Assembly: GCA_905221605.1 (NCBI GenBank)
Contig: CAJNDS010000624.1
Coordinates: 202,001-266,000, forward strand
DNA from: Symbiodinium natans
Lineage: Eukaryota; Sar; Dinophyceae; Suessiales; Symbiodiniaceae
Direction: 5' to 3'
Length of the DNA: 64,000 bases
Part shown: one piece after another, positions 12,195 to 23,650 of the stretch
Layout: each line of letters starts with the position of its first letter
How positions within the stretch are numbered: the first letter of the stretch is position 1
Position numbers and translations under genes: made by a program
The notes under the pieces: model-generated
What the model was told of the DNA's origin: nothing
The model's input: only the letters and a program-made list of their open reading frames with translations
The model's database searches: none

Positions 12195-12395
12195 CTGGCT
12201 TTCGTTTCGGGCTTTGCCCAGGGTCTCTTGCAGGGTCTGCGAGGGTTCACGCGGTCAGGGCTTCAGGTTTTTCGGGGTATGTGGCTTATGGCTCCTAGGC
12301 CATTCGCCAGGACTTCTAGGCAGGATGTCTTTCTGCTCAGGCAAGGCTGGCTGGGTGCAGAAAATAGTCCTCTTACGATAGACATCTCAAGAATT

Positions 12396-12440
12396 ACTGG
12401 GTCCCTTTCTGCAGAAAAGCTTTCGAAAAAGGGACCCAGT
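12396..12440. other. 13-bp perfect inverted repeat
   Basis: ACTGGGTCCCTTT at 12396-12408 pairs with AAAGGGACCCAGT at 12428-12440 across a 19-nt loop. Its role is unknown. The core GGGTCCCTTTT string recurs at about 11710 and 20450. Confidence 0.85.
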
Positions 12441-12613
12441 TCAGAACAGCCTTCATAGCTAAGCCCTTCAAAGAGCAGACCAGCACATCAGGTTCACGCC
12501 TGCACGGGCCTACAACCCATTTTAGGCGCGGCTTCTACACGGCTTATCGGAAGCTATGTTCTGTGAGAGAGGCGAGAACCCGCGACCAGAACTAAACCCG
12601 AAACCCTGAACAC

Positions 12614-13502
12614 CTCTATATAGGCTATCAACACTCCCGAATTCCACAAGGCCGTGTCCTGCAGGTCGGGCACGCAGCAGAAGCTCATGGTCACAAGCTT
12701 GCCCCACCTTTTCTTCTCAAAAGAACCAGATGGATTGAACATTGGTTCAGGGTCCTCCTTCTGCGTTCAGCTCAGCTCCCCTAAAGGGAACTCTGGAATT
12801 GCCGAATTATCATCAAAAGGGGATCTGGGACGCAGCTAACTTAACTGATGTCCTGCGCCGGAATGCCTCTAAACTACATATTTGCGGAGAGCTGCCAGGG
12901 GTTGGAGGCTTCAGGTTAGGGTATTTAGGGACTTTGGGGAATTTTGGATTTGGGGATCTTGGAGAGTATTACATGGCGAAGTGGCTGGATGCTCAATTCG
13001 GCCAGCAGCCGACTCGTCAAGCCGCTCATCGCCAAGCCTGCACAGAGCCCCCCCTCTCCCGTCCAAAACCATGGGAAACTTAAAGCACTTTAGGGTTTTT
13101 GGGAACCACAGAGTCTATGCTCTATACCTCCTGACCTCCTGCAAAGAGCTCCGGCAAACACAAAATCTGCGCTAACACATGTTCCACGGTCGGCAACCAC
13201 ACCCTCAAACCCTCAGGATCTCCAGTTGTTCTGTAAATCAGACGAGCTTCGTAGAAAGACCGAACCGTGCATTGACGAACTCCAAGAATCTGTCTGAATG
13301 TATTCGCAGTACTGGATAGCCTTGTCTTTCTAGTCGTACCAAGTCTAAGCGGTTCAAGGGCTTAGAAGGTTCAGGGTGAATCAGGCGGATCCCCAAACCC
13401 AACACCCCAGACCCTAAGCACCCTAAGACACGCTATGAGAAAGCCCACGGACCTGCCTTCACCCGAGTTGTGCGTTATCAGGAAGCCTTCCACGAAGTCG
13501 GC
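12614..13502 (-). CDS. cluster of candidate exons, function unknown
   Basis: Four segments have both splice signals: 13502-13453 (acceptor CATGGAGCAG|GCC; reads ADFVEGFLITHNSGEG; donor CAG|GTCCGT), 13320-13211 (acceptor GACAAG|G; 36 codons in the phase set by the previous exon; donor GAGG|GTTTGA), 13037-12973 (acceptor CTGTGCAG|G; donor CAT|GTAATA) and 12658-12614 (acceptor CCGACCTGCAG|GAC; reads DTALWNSGVLIAYIE; donor GAG|GTGTTC). The first three join in phase; the link to the fourth is not resolved. The third segment is also open in another frame. The motif FLITHNSGEG faintly recalls the tubulin GGGTG-loop neighbourhood, but I do not claim that family. Confidence 0.32.
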
Positions 13503-13555
13503 CTGCTCCATGTGTCGGCGGACACCTTGAAAACTGGAGTTTCGCATGGTTTTTT

Positions 13556-13604
13556 GGGGGGAGGGGGGGGGGGGGGGGGGGCTGGGGGAGGGGGGGGGGG
13601 GGGG
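13556..13604. repeat. G-run tract
   Basis: Runs of 5 to 24 G separated by single bases on the + strand. It is strongly G-quadruplex-prone and is not coding. Confidence 0.95.
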
Positions 13605-13775
13605 CTTGCCCGGCGTCCGGCTCAGGGGACCTTTTGCGCCTGTGAGGCTACATCTGTGCAGACACGAAGCCGAAACTGCCCTAAAACCTCCTGAGCTTTT
13701 CAGGAATCAGAGCTTCTGGGAGGTTTAAGTAAGATTCAGGGTTTCGAACGCTTTCGCCGTGGGCCGATAGGTTTG

Positions 13776-15146
13776 CTAGGGCTTCTCCTTTTTATGAGCT
13801 TCGGGCTTTAAGCCGCCCAAGATGCTGTCCACAATCTCCTCACGGAAGGCAGTGTCCTCCTCGCCGCTGAGGAAATGCGAGCCTGTGTTGCCACCCACCT
13901 CCAGCGGCACCAAGAAAGGTTCAGGAGGGCTGTCGGCTTAGGCCTGTAGAGGTCTGAATCTTGCATCTAAAACCCAAAGCCAAAACCATCTTGGCTTTGT
14001 GTTGTCAAAGAAAGCATTCCCACGATAGGCCTCAACCCTAAAAGCCCTATGACCCTACGACCACATCATCTAAGCATGCACACATGGGCAACAAGCTTCG
14101 GACTTCCGAAGCCCCACGCTTGCTTTAGGGATATTACTTAGCTGTACCGAAAGACCAGGGAATGAGGTAAATCAGGCTTCTGCATTCCTACCAAACAAGA
14201 GAGCCCAACACACAGTGAAGCACGACCAGTGGTGAAGTAAGCCAGACTAAAGAATTGAATCAGCACCCTAAACCCTAAACCTTGAAGAAAGCCTAACAAA
14301 ACGAACAAGCAAGTAAGCCCTCAGTATATGCTACTGCTTATGGCTTGCTCTGATGCCCAGGCACTAGCACGGAGGTCGGCGCGAAAAGCCCAGCGTTCGA
14401 AATGGCATCCATCCTCCCACACAATTTGGGTAGGACCCTCGCAGTGCAAGCGCAGACATGTAGGCTGAAAAAACTCAACAATGTCCTGCAGCGACTGGTG
14501 GCATCTTTACCCGGTCAGTCTCTGCAACTATACTGAAGCGGTCGATTGAGAATTGCCCCTGGAAACCCTAAGTCTCAAAGCTATAGTTCCAACTTTGGGT
14601 ACCTTCTTGCGTGCCCTACGCAGTACGGTGTATGGTGTATACCATAGCAGGGAGAACAGCCCCTCGGCAGCCCCAAAGATAGAATCAGCTGCACTGCGAA
14701 GCTTGAACAAGCCTGAGACAAAAAACCTCCCGTGCACTGCTGAACTCCTCGCGGCGTCATAGCCCGCGAAAACGGCCCTGGGAACCTTGAATGGTGGAAA
14801 CCGTAGGGCCGTAGGGTTGAAAGGCTCGTGGACTCCAGGGCCCGAGGGCTTATGAGGCGTAGGGTCTTCAGGCGTGCTGCGCTGCTGAGAGAGAAAGTGA
14901 GTCCATGTTGTTGCTGGGATGAGTGACAGATTCACAGATCCTAGGGACACCTAACCGTCCTAATCCTTCTCACGGGACGCTGAGCAAGTCGGCTTCGGTA
15001 TAAGGCCAAGCAACGTACCTTCCGGTGGTGCTCTCAGCGAAGAAAGGAGTGCTGCTGCCGAAGAACGCTCCTCTTTGGATCCATAAACGACAGTCCGGAT
15101 GCGCTGTAAGATAAGTACGCGGGAAGCCAGGGAATGTACCACTTCA
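13776..15146 (-). CDS. spliced gene, seven candidate exons ending in TAG, function unknown
   Basis: Phase-consistent chain: 15146-15019 (42 codons, donor GAAG|GTACGT), 14876-14834, 14747-14603 (48 codons, reads SSAVHGRFFVSGLFKLRSAA, donor AAG|GTACCC), 14485-14335 (50 codons, acceptor AGTCGCTGCAG|G, donor A|GTAGCA), 14102-14065, 14030-13974 (AYRGNAFFDNTKPRW) and 13898-13776, which ends SILGGLKPEAHKKEKP and TAG. A further exon ending at CCAAG|GTAGGGTTTAG near 15316 joins the first in phase; its donor lies inside a TTTAGGG-like repeat. Caveat: the 128- and 151-nt exons are also largely open in a second frame, so the protein is not fixed. The strand and the terminal exon are the best-supported parts. 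No family is recognised. Confidence 0.42.
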
Positions 15147-15699
15147 CTTCGTGAAGGCATTTACAGCTGGTTCCTGTACCGGGTCTATCCGGGTTGGCGA
15201 AGTTAGGTGGTTAGAAGTAGAGATCTTTTGCTAGGAGACAAGACACCAGGGCAGAGCTCTACATGCTGGTGGCGGGTGAACCAGTTCACCGAAACCTGAA
15301 GCAACCCCTAAACCCTACCTTGGACGAAGCTCCTTCGGAGGGGCGGCCGCTGCCGTCCAAAGCATGCTCGCCCATAAGCCTCCAACTCGTTGACTCTGGG
15401 GGGGGAGCCCTGAGGGTTTGGGATCCTCAGTATCGGGCGGAGTCGTAGGACTGTCGTAGGGCTCTGTAAGGTTCCGCCACGAAGCTTGGAGATTTTGGGC
15501 CAGGAGCAAAGCAAGCCGGAGGAGTTCAGGCTTCGCTTTGGGATGCCCCTGCACCCCCAAGCAGCGCAGCCTCTTCCAGCAGGCGGCTCCAGTGTCGCTG
15601 CCCTCAGCGCCGAGGTGGAGAGAAATCACGGAAGGAGCCACCTGCCCAGCCGTTGCTATGCCCGGCAAGAGGTTGGCATAAGCTTAGCAATCGAATCGA

Positions 15700-18600
15700 A
15701 GGGGTCAAAATAGCACAAAACATGTGTCCAAATCCCCCTAGTCCCTTTGAAGCTCAAAGCCCAAAAAGTGTGCACCTGTCTATGAGGACTGTAGAAGAAG
15801 TATGGTACAGAAATCACCAGGACCCCTAAGGGTTGAGGGGGGCAGGGAAGGTGTGAGTCTTTTTTCGTTCCGTACTTCCTTCCTTTACCAACTCTCGCAG
15901 GCTGGTATGGGAAACACGCGGCTTACAGGGTTGCACGGTTTAGAGGGTTTCTAGGGTTTGTAGGGCGGAGGGGCCTGGAGCCACACGCGGAAACTGAAAG
16001 TAAACACCTCTCAGCTGAGATAATCATGTGCAGGAGTCGTGTGATAATCATTGTCATTGTAGGCTCCACCTTTTTTGCAGTTGGGGCAAGAGGGACATGA
16101 GAAACTGACATGACGCAACTCTCGTGAAACGCCGCGAGAACCCTCAGAATCCTAAACGCCCAGCCCCAAGCCTCCCTCCCCAAACGGAGTTTCACCAGGA
16201 CACGTTCGGCTTCGTCGTTCCACCATCGCCGGCGAATTTGACGCCCCAGCGGCCTTCTGCAGAAGGGCCCTACTTGCAAACGCTACACCATGTGGAGTAG
16301 GTTGTACAATCTACATCTCTCTCTCTCTATTTTTTTGCATGATCTGTATATGTATATGTTTTATACATATTCATATTCATATTCAGATACATATACATAT
16401 ACATATGCATATACATATACATGTACATGTACATATACAAATACATATATGTAAATATGTAAAATTAAAAGCCAATAGAACAGCATCTTAAGATAAGAGA
16501 CTGGATCCAAAATTTTTCTAAATACAACATCATATAATATGACATCATATGCAAAACTACAATACAGTAGAGACAAAGGAATATAGATTATCATAACATA
16601 AGATCACACACACATACACATTATTGATGTATAAGAACCCCTCATGTGCAGAACTTGCGTTTCACAGGACACAGGCTCAAACATGAAAGCCTATAAACTT
16701 TGAAGCCAGAAGAATCCGCCTAACGTCTTCGGCCGCTTGCTGGTCAAGGTCGTGAAGCCAGAAGGCGCCTCGAATGGGGGGGAGGGTTGAAACGGAAAGG
16801 AAACTAAGGGGCAAAATCCTAAGGAAAACCAGGGCAAGCTTGTGGAACCCCCCGTCCGATGGAAATCACGCTGAGTTGCAACAGAAACCGGAATAAACCG
16901 GAAACCGGAACAACGAAACTAAAACGTTGTGGGGATGGTTTTGTTGCCACCCGCATAGCAGCTCGCACACAGGCATGGGGTGCTACGAGCATGTAGGATT
17001 GTAGGAGCTTAGGATCAAAAGGGCAGGGTTCGGCACCTAGCGGTGAACTCACAGGGATCGCTGTTGCTGCCCCCCCCCCGTCCTCACCACCAAGCCCCCC
17101 TGCCGTGGTCTGTTACGCCCGTGGCCTACGGTGGTGGCGCAACTTGGTTTCCAGGACCGCTTCAGTTTCCGATACAATGTTTGCTGTTGCTCCTCTTGTG
17201 TCGTTTATTACTGTGGTTTCTCCAAACGAGTCGATCCTTGAATCCTTGGCCCCCGTGGGCTACGGGTCAGGGTTCTCCTCATTCGCACGACCGGCTCTTT
17301 TCATGCGTCTGCATCCGAGGGGCTCGAGTGCGCGAGAAGTCCTAAAAGGGGGTTGCATGAAATACGGCAAGAGATGCCCTTAAAAAGGGCCCCTGAGCCC
17401 TAAAGAAATGGATATCGGACCTTGGATCTCTGAAGGGGGGCCACGGCGGGGCTGGTGGTCGCATCCACGGGGCCCCCCCATACTTCGGGTTAGGTTTACT
17501 TTGTAAACAAAGGCTCTAGGTTTGTGCTATGGTGAGGATGCAATTTAAGGAATTTAAGGCTTTAGCGTCTTCGCAGGATCCCTGCCAACTATCAGCCGCG
17601 AAGACCACAATGTACACTCTGGCAGGGCGCCGTCTTGGCAGCGTAGAACCAAACACCAGGGCCATCGCCTTTCTGGATCCTGGGAAGGATCTCAGGAGCG
17701 ATCTGCGGGTGTTCAAGGGAATTTAGGGTTTAGGGTGTTTAAGGTTCCGGATGACATGGGGCTTGGGGTCTATGGGTCCGACCCGGCGTGGAAGCAGCAG
17801 CCAGCCATTGGTCGAGTTGCAAGTGCTGTTGTGGGCAACAGGTTTGGGGGACGATAGGGCCTCAGGCTCCTTGCAAGCACAGCAACGCAAGATCCCATGC
17901 ACACGATCCCGGAACCTCCCATGAACCGTAAAAACGGAGCGCGCACGTGTCTAAGGGTAGTTCCATGGTCCCTTAGTATGGGCCCTTAAATGGGCCCCCC
18001 TCATATTCATATACCCCTTATTATATACCCGATAGAACCCAAGGGCCCATACTTCGGAACCCTTAAATTAAAGACCATATCCGCCGAGGCCTCGGGCCGT
18101 ACCCCACCTCTAATCCCCAACACGCGCCCCTCGTTTGCCATTTCTGGGCTGAAATGGGTACCCCCACCCTAAGCCGACAGGTGTGCGGGAGCCGACCGTG
18201 CATCAGCAGGTTTTGGCTCGGCCACGGGCGCCCGCCTTTTCCCACCCGCCCCACCCACCCCCCCCCCCCCCCCCCCCGCGCCATTTGCACCTCTGCGCAG
18301 ACCCCGGCCGAGGTGGGTCGCGTAGCGTCACAATTTAGGGACCAGGAAACAACCCTTAGAGCGTGGAAGCGCACATGGAATCATAAGTGTCTATGCCTTT
18401 GGCCCTAAAGGGTGTTGGAGGTTCAGATTTTTTGACCCTCCGCTACAGTTCGTTTGCACAACGATTTGATCCAGGAGTCGGCATGCTGTCACGATCCATG
18501 GTTGCCAGTGAGCGGATCTCCGCGTCGTTCTGTGCAGGGATTGAGTACTACATCTAGCCGGGGGCATGGAGACGTGCTAGGCTTCTTTTAGACTTTCTTG

Positions 18601-19500
18601 CATTTGTGCTGCAGGGAGGCGTCCGGCGCTCTGGGTCTAATTGCTACGCTGGACTTTGCCTTGGGAGCTTACTTGAGACGTGCCCAAGATTTACCTGGCA
18701 ACTTGGCTTCCACTGCTAATGGCGAAGGCCGAATGGAGGCACAGCAAAGCGGTCATGAGTCTGTGCAGGGTTGAGGACTTTCGGGGGTTTCGGGTAGATG
18801 GTTTTAGGGCCAAGGTTAATGAATATTCCCGAGCCCAATTGGCGGCAGCGCCTGCATCATTTGGGTCAGGAACGCTTTGAAGTGTTCCTGTTCTGCTGTC
18901 GAATCCTGCCGCGACCGCAGCATGTTTTACCTTGAATCCCTAAACCGCGTAGGAACAGCTTCTCAAGGGCCTCGTGGTTTACGGCCTGTCTGAGCCAAGC
19001 CGAAGGCCCACGCTGACATGTTCCCAGGCCCCTGCAGCTAAGCCAAAGCCTAACAAAGCAACAAAGCTCTCAACATAAAGTGCTATGAAGCCCCCAAACT
19101 CCCTGGTCCTCCTTCTGCATCAACTTGGCCAACTTACGGTCGAACCTCTCCTGCGAGAGGAGAGCTATCTGTCTGTGTGTGTTTGCTTTTCTGGGGGTTC
19201 AGTTGCGAAGTCTACTCCCTGAAAGCTTCGAGCTCCTTCGAAACACGTGATGACATGTAAAAGCCGAATCAATTTGTTTTCTACTTATTTGCTTGGCATC
19301 GTTGGCGGGGCTTCGGAGCCACTCCGAACACGCCGTCTCGTTGCACCCTGGCTCCCTCAGATCCTCCGACCCATCCACCACCCCGAGGCCCTGAGCCCTA
19401 TAAGGGCAAAAAGGGCTAAGCAAAACCTACTAAACTTCTAGGACTGAAAGATAGCCGCGTCCTGCAGCTTCGCCGAAATGGGCGGCAGTTGATCCTCACC
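15700..19500. other. no convincing gene; AT-rich and C-rich patches
   Basis: Contains an AT-rich patch at 16310-16620 with CATATACATATA-type repeats, a poly-C tract at 18259-18278 and scattered telomere-like heptamers. Short open stretches at 17105-17383 (+) and 17516-17716 (-) do not exceed chance length. Confidence 0.6.
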
Positions 19501-19548
19501 CAGCTGGGAAGCACCCTTGAGGCTAGGGCTCAGTTTAGGCTTCTCGTC

Positions 19549-19880
19549 TTAACCCCCAAACCGAGCCCCGTGGACCTGTTCCTGCAGGTGCTTTCCAGAA
19601 CTTGGGCAATAGTACTGACAGCGTGGCGTAGCTAACGGATGTGCAGCTGACGCGACAGGGCCGAAAGAAGGGAGCCGGTGCATGAACTCGTCTGAGCGAA
19701 GTCTCTCTGCAGAGTATTGGATTGGGAACCATTGCAGCATGATGACACAAGGTTCCACAAATTCACGCAGCCATCCTGCAGTTACGGAACTTAAAGACTT
19801 CTTGAATACAGCAGAAGCTAACAGCAAAGATTCCATGGCTGCTCCTCCCGGGACATTGGTTGACAAAACCCTAACCCTAC
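19549..19880 (-). CDS. weak candidate coding segment
   Basis: A minus-strand frame open for about 110 codons, including AMESLLLASAVFKKSLSSVT and WLREFVEPCVIMLQWFPIQY. There is no clear start codon context and no splice-phase partner. The length is not beyond chance for this window. Confidence 0.25.
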
Positions 19881-21274
19881 AAACAGCAAGGCGCCGTACA
19901 CACGAAGCCACATCTATGTAGGGCTCCTCCTTTGCCCCCAAACCCCAAAACCCTCAACCTAAAACCGCCTAAAGCCTCTCAAGCCCTTCAGGTTTATTGG
20001 GTTTTCACTGTTCTTGCGCCCAAGGCACCTCGTTTGCCTCATTGCCGTTGCCGGCCTCTTCGCTCTTGGCGCCGGCAGGCGGTCCTTGGGCCTTCGCTGG
20101 GGTTTAGGGCGCTTGGGCTAAGAAGAGGGCTTAGGAGGATTTACATGTTTGGGGTTAGGGTTGGGGAGGGGGTGGTACCTCAGGATCCATAGACAGAAGC
20201 CAATGATGCGCACGTTGGGGTTCCGACAATTCGGCCTCTCCTGGAACCCTCTATGCCCCTAACCACTAAATGCTTAAACCTCGCAACTCAAACAGGAAAA
20301 TCACACCTTCAAACCAGAAGCGAACACCAGTGCCCTTCACACCCTGGCGCCTGAATGCTGTCGAACCAGCGCTTCGGTGTCCAGGCCTTGTCGGGAGATC
20401 TCGCGGGACATGGCTTCAGCAACTGTAAATCGCACCCTCCATGTGGGTCCCTTTTCGGGTCCCTTTTTTAAGGGTGCCGTACTGTGTACATGAGTGTACA
20501 TGTATATATGAACCCAAGGGACAAGAGGGACCCTAATTTAGAGAACTGCTCATGTATCAGCGTGTGCTTGCAGCCATAACTGTGGCAAGCTTCCGGTCAA
20601 GGCAAGATCCTGTCTAGTAGGGCACAAGCTTGACATCGGTTGTGCGGCCGAGATGCCCAGAGGTTTTCACCCATGTACTCTGAGGTCAAGTCCTGCGCAG
20701 GCATTGGAAACCAACTCCCAAGACTCTGGAAGCAACGCCAACAATCCTAAACCCCAAACTCTCAAGACTTAAGCCCTGCAAGTGGATGGAGTCATGGTCG
20801 CCAGGGCTTAGTTTAGTTGGGAATAAAAAGGAGTCTACTGTTCACGCAAAGCACGGACGCCGAGAGCTCTGAGAAAACAGCCGCACCGTCCTCGGAAGGC
20901 AATCGCGCATTGCCAGAGGCGTTGGTATTGGCCTTGACCTGAGCGCACCCTCAACCCTGAAGCCTGCGAGCCTTCAAGCCTTTAGTTTTTCAGGCTGAAA
21001 AACGCGCGTCAATTCACGGTCTCTCCTTGCCCAAGACTGACAGCAACCAGGCTGCACAGGCAGTCAGTGCCGCCAGGTCCTTCCCACCAGGCTTAGTGGT
21101 TGGGAGTTCCTAAACCCTAAAGTTCTAAAGCCTCCAGTGAACCCCCCAAACACTCAAATCCCAAACAGGGAGGGTCAGGTCCCCCCTACCCGGCGGCTTC
21201 TTGGGCCGAGGGCTTCCAGATGTAGGCTTGTTGCTTTTGTTTTTGCTTCTGTTGTTGTTGGTATGCATGTATGT

Positions 21275-21378
21275 ATGTATAATAAAATAAATATAAATAT
21301 ATATATATATATCTATGTAATATATATATATATATATATATAATATGTCTGTGTATACACTGTATATATATATATATG
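21275..21378. repeat. AT-rich patch with (AT)n runs
   Basis: Several ATATAT runs interrupted by short unique sequence. It lies about 290 bp beyond the stop codon of the next minus-strand gene, on its 3' side. Confidence 0.9.
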
Positions 21379-21670
21379 CTACCCCCCCCCCCTAAAACCT
21401 ACCTTTCTATAGTTTTCAATACTTATAAACTGCCCTTACACTATACATGTTCCTGTTCCTATACAAAATTCAGCAGACAAGCTCTCCACTCTAAAGCCCA
21501 GACCCGAGGCACCCAACCCTATGGAGTCAAAACTGAGCCAGACGCTAACCCCACATATACAACCCTAAACCTCAAACTCAAAACCCCCCCAAGCCACCAA
21601 GTCCACTCTTACCTAAACCCACAAGCGAATAAGAATAAAATACGTCTGCGTTGCTGCTCGCCCAGGGACC

Positions 21671-22388
21671 TCACCCTGCAATGGGGGTCCCGGACTCGGG
21701 CTTGATAGAAGCCATGATCCAGTACGTCTGTTCGTTCCTGGAATCGCATTCAGGAGCCTGCGAGTTGATGAGTTTGATCCCCTCCGACAGGATGTCGTTC
21801 TCAGGATTCCAGGAAGACTTGGAGTCAGACCGCTCCAGAGTCTCAGCTGTTTTCTGCTGGAGAAGTTGCCACCGACAGTGGTGTCCTGTCAGTTGATTCA
21901 GCAGCTTCTGCAATCCTTTTTTTAATTGCCCAGGGGCCAGGCCGGAAGACGGGGACGGGAACGTAGGCATCGCCAGCACAAACCTTCATGACGATGTTAC
22001 GAGGGACGGGCTTTTCAAAGTAGACAACCTTGAGGACATCGATGAAGCCGTCGCCGAGAGTATTCACGATGATGTCCACTTTGGCGCCGGATGGTAAGGG
22101 ACCCAAGAAACGAATCTCATACGGAAACTCGTCCAACTTGCCCTCGGACGCTAGCTTGCACAAGGAGCTGGCTTTCCCGCATTCTGGAACAGCAAATTGG
22201 GCATCTAGCAAAACAGCCACAGTGGACTTCACCTCGTGCAGAGGACGACACGCCTGACTCATGAGTCTCTGAATACTCAGTGAGCAATCGTCATTTGCAC
22301 GGAAAACTTGCGCTTGTTCTAGCTGCCGCAGATACCACGACTTGTCCCCGACTTCTGCGAGGGCCTCGTCCATTAGTGTCCCACTCAT
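21671..22388 (-). CDS. orphan protein, two exons, about 203 aa
   Basis: The start is the ATG at 22386-22388 (MSGTLMDEALAEVGDKSWYL); a frame open further upstream lacks a better start. Exon 1 (22388-21963) and exon 2 (21856-21671) join in frame across a 106-nt GT-AG intron with acceptor GGCAACTTCTCCAG. The product ends KPESGTPIAG and TGA. Without splicing the first frame stops at 21843 and the second continues after an A7 run at about 21918, so a one-base indel is the alternative explanation. The protein is mixed alpha/beta-looking, with no membrane segment or known motif. It lies 282 bp downstream of the 273-aa gene on the same strand. Function is unknown. Confidence 0.65.
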
Positions 22389-22670
22389 GTTTGCACAAGG
22401 ACGATTCGAGGATAATCTCGTAGCTAAGGAACTATAGCAGCTGACGAGTCTCGAGCACTTGATGTAAACTATATCCTTAAGAGTCCAGTTGCCTGCACAG
22501 TAAATTTTGCTTTTTAAGATAATACGCATTTTGCTTTGAAAGGTAACATATAAGCATTAATCAACAGCAGTGTCGCATTCTTTTTCTGTACTCGCACGGT
22601 CATGAGTTCTTGTTCTGAATGACAGCCAATGCGCATGTAGTGGAAGACAAGATCACGTATGAGGTATTCT

Positions 22671-23492
22671 TTACTTCTTCTCGGCCTTGGCTCTGGCTTT
22701 CTGGATCGTGAGAAGGACTCCATTCCACACCCTCTTATTGTTCTGGTTCACACGACTGCGCCTCATATCCGCCGCGGTCACGTAGAGGTCGTGCCAGTCT
22801 GACGTCCATGACGACATGTCTACCGGTTCTGGTGTGCTTGCTGAGGCGAAGCTACTCGACCCATCGTTGTCGCTGTCCTCGCTACTGCTCTCGCTGCTGG
22901 ATGCCTTCTTGGTGTTGATGGGGTCGGTGCTGCTTCCTGCAGCTTGGCGTGCATCATCGTTTGGTACGTTCACATGCGAGTCACTTGCGTCCGAGTTCGT
23001 GGCATCCACTGCCATGTCTTCGCCACTATTCTTGCCCACGACGGTGTTTGACTTCATCACCTCTAAGTTGGTGTCCTCAAGTGCCAAACATTCGCCACGG
23101 CTTGATGTCTTGCTCTTGTTCTTCTTCTTCTTGTCGGGAGACTGCATGTCCTTGATCATCAGGACGCCACTGTCTTTTGCGGTTCCCTTCTTTGCTTTGG
23201 CTACAGTCTTCAAGAGCATGTTCCATGCTCCTTCGCTCCACTGTCCATCAATCCCGGTCTTGGTCATGTGGAGCTGCCGCTGAATGTTATGGAGCAAGAT
23301 GTAATAGTCCTTCTTCTTCATGTCGGCTCGGCTCGCATGAAGCTGGACGAGGCCCGACTCGACAGCCTGGAAAAACTCCTTGGCGGACGGAGGCTTCTTT
23401 GTGTCTGAAGCCTCTTCATTCTTAGTGATGTGAATCACTGCGTTGCCGGAGGAGTCCCATGCGAAGGTGCCCGTGATGTTGACGGCCGCCAT
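22671..23492 (-). CDS. Lys- and Ser/Asp-rich orphan protein, 273 aa, single exon
   Basis: An ATG at 23490-23492 begins MAAVNITGTFAWDSSGNAV. I prefer it to an ATG 16 codons upstream because the extra residues are low quality. The N-terminal ~115 residues look globular (a Trp-containing segment GQWSEGAWNMLLKTVAKAKK at ~83-102). The middle is disordered and basic (DKKKKNKSKTSS at ~120-131), then acidic (SSSESSSEDSDNDGSSS, ~198-214). The C-terminal 50 residues (SSWTSDWHDLYVTAADMRR, ~227-245) look folded again and end in Lys. The Lys clusters suggest possible nuclear localisation, which is inference. TAA stop. It heads a same-strand pair with the 203-aa gene and lies about 160 bp from the palindrome element that is upstream of it. 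No homologue is recognised. Confidence 0.85.
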   Translation of the reverse strand: MAAVNITGTFAWDSSGNAVIHITKNEEASDTKKPPSAKEFFQAVESGLVQLHASRADMKKKDYYILLHNIQRQLHMTKTGIDGQWSEGAWNMLLKTVAKAKKGTAKDSGVLMIKDMQSPDKKKKNKSKTSSRGECLALEDTNLEVMKSNTVVGKNSGEDMAVDATNSDASDSHVNVPNDDARQAAGSSTDPINTKKASSSESSSEDSDNDGSSSFASASTPEPVDMSSWTSDWHDLYVTAADMRRSRVNQNNKRVWNGVLLTIQKARAKAEKK

Positions 23493-23650
23493 GAGGAGTA
23501 CGCGTATGCTATGGCTGGAAACTGCGCGTTTATAGCCCAAGCTGCGCGTCGAAATTGAGTCGATTCAACGCATACATACTGGAACCACTTTCAGTGGCGT
23601 AATATACAATACCATGGCCTAGAGTTGCGTAATATATTTTTTAACATAAG
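23493..23650 (-). promoter_or_regulatory. upstream region of the 273-aa gene
   Basis: About 158 bp between the start codon and the palindrome element. No TATA box is recognised. If the genome trans-splices, the AG acceptor should lie here; candidates are not distinctive. Confidence 0.3.
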
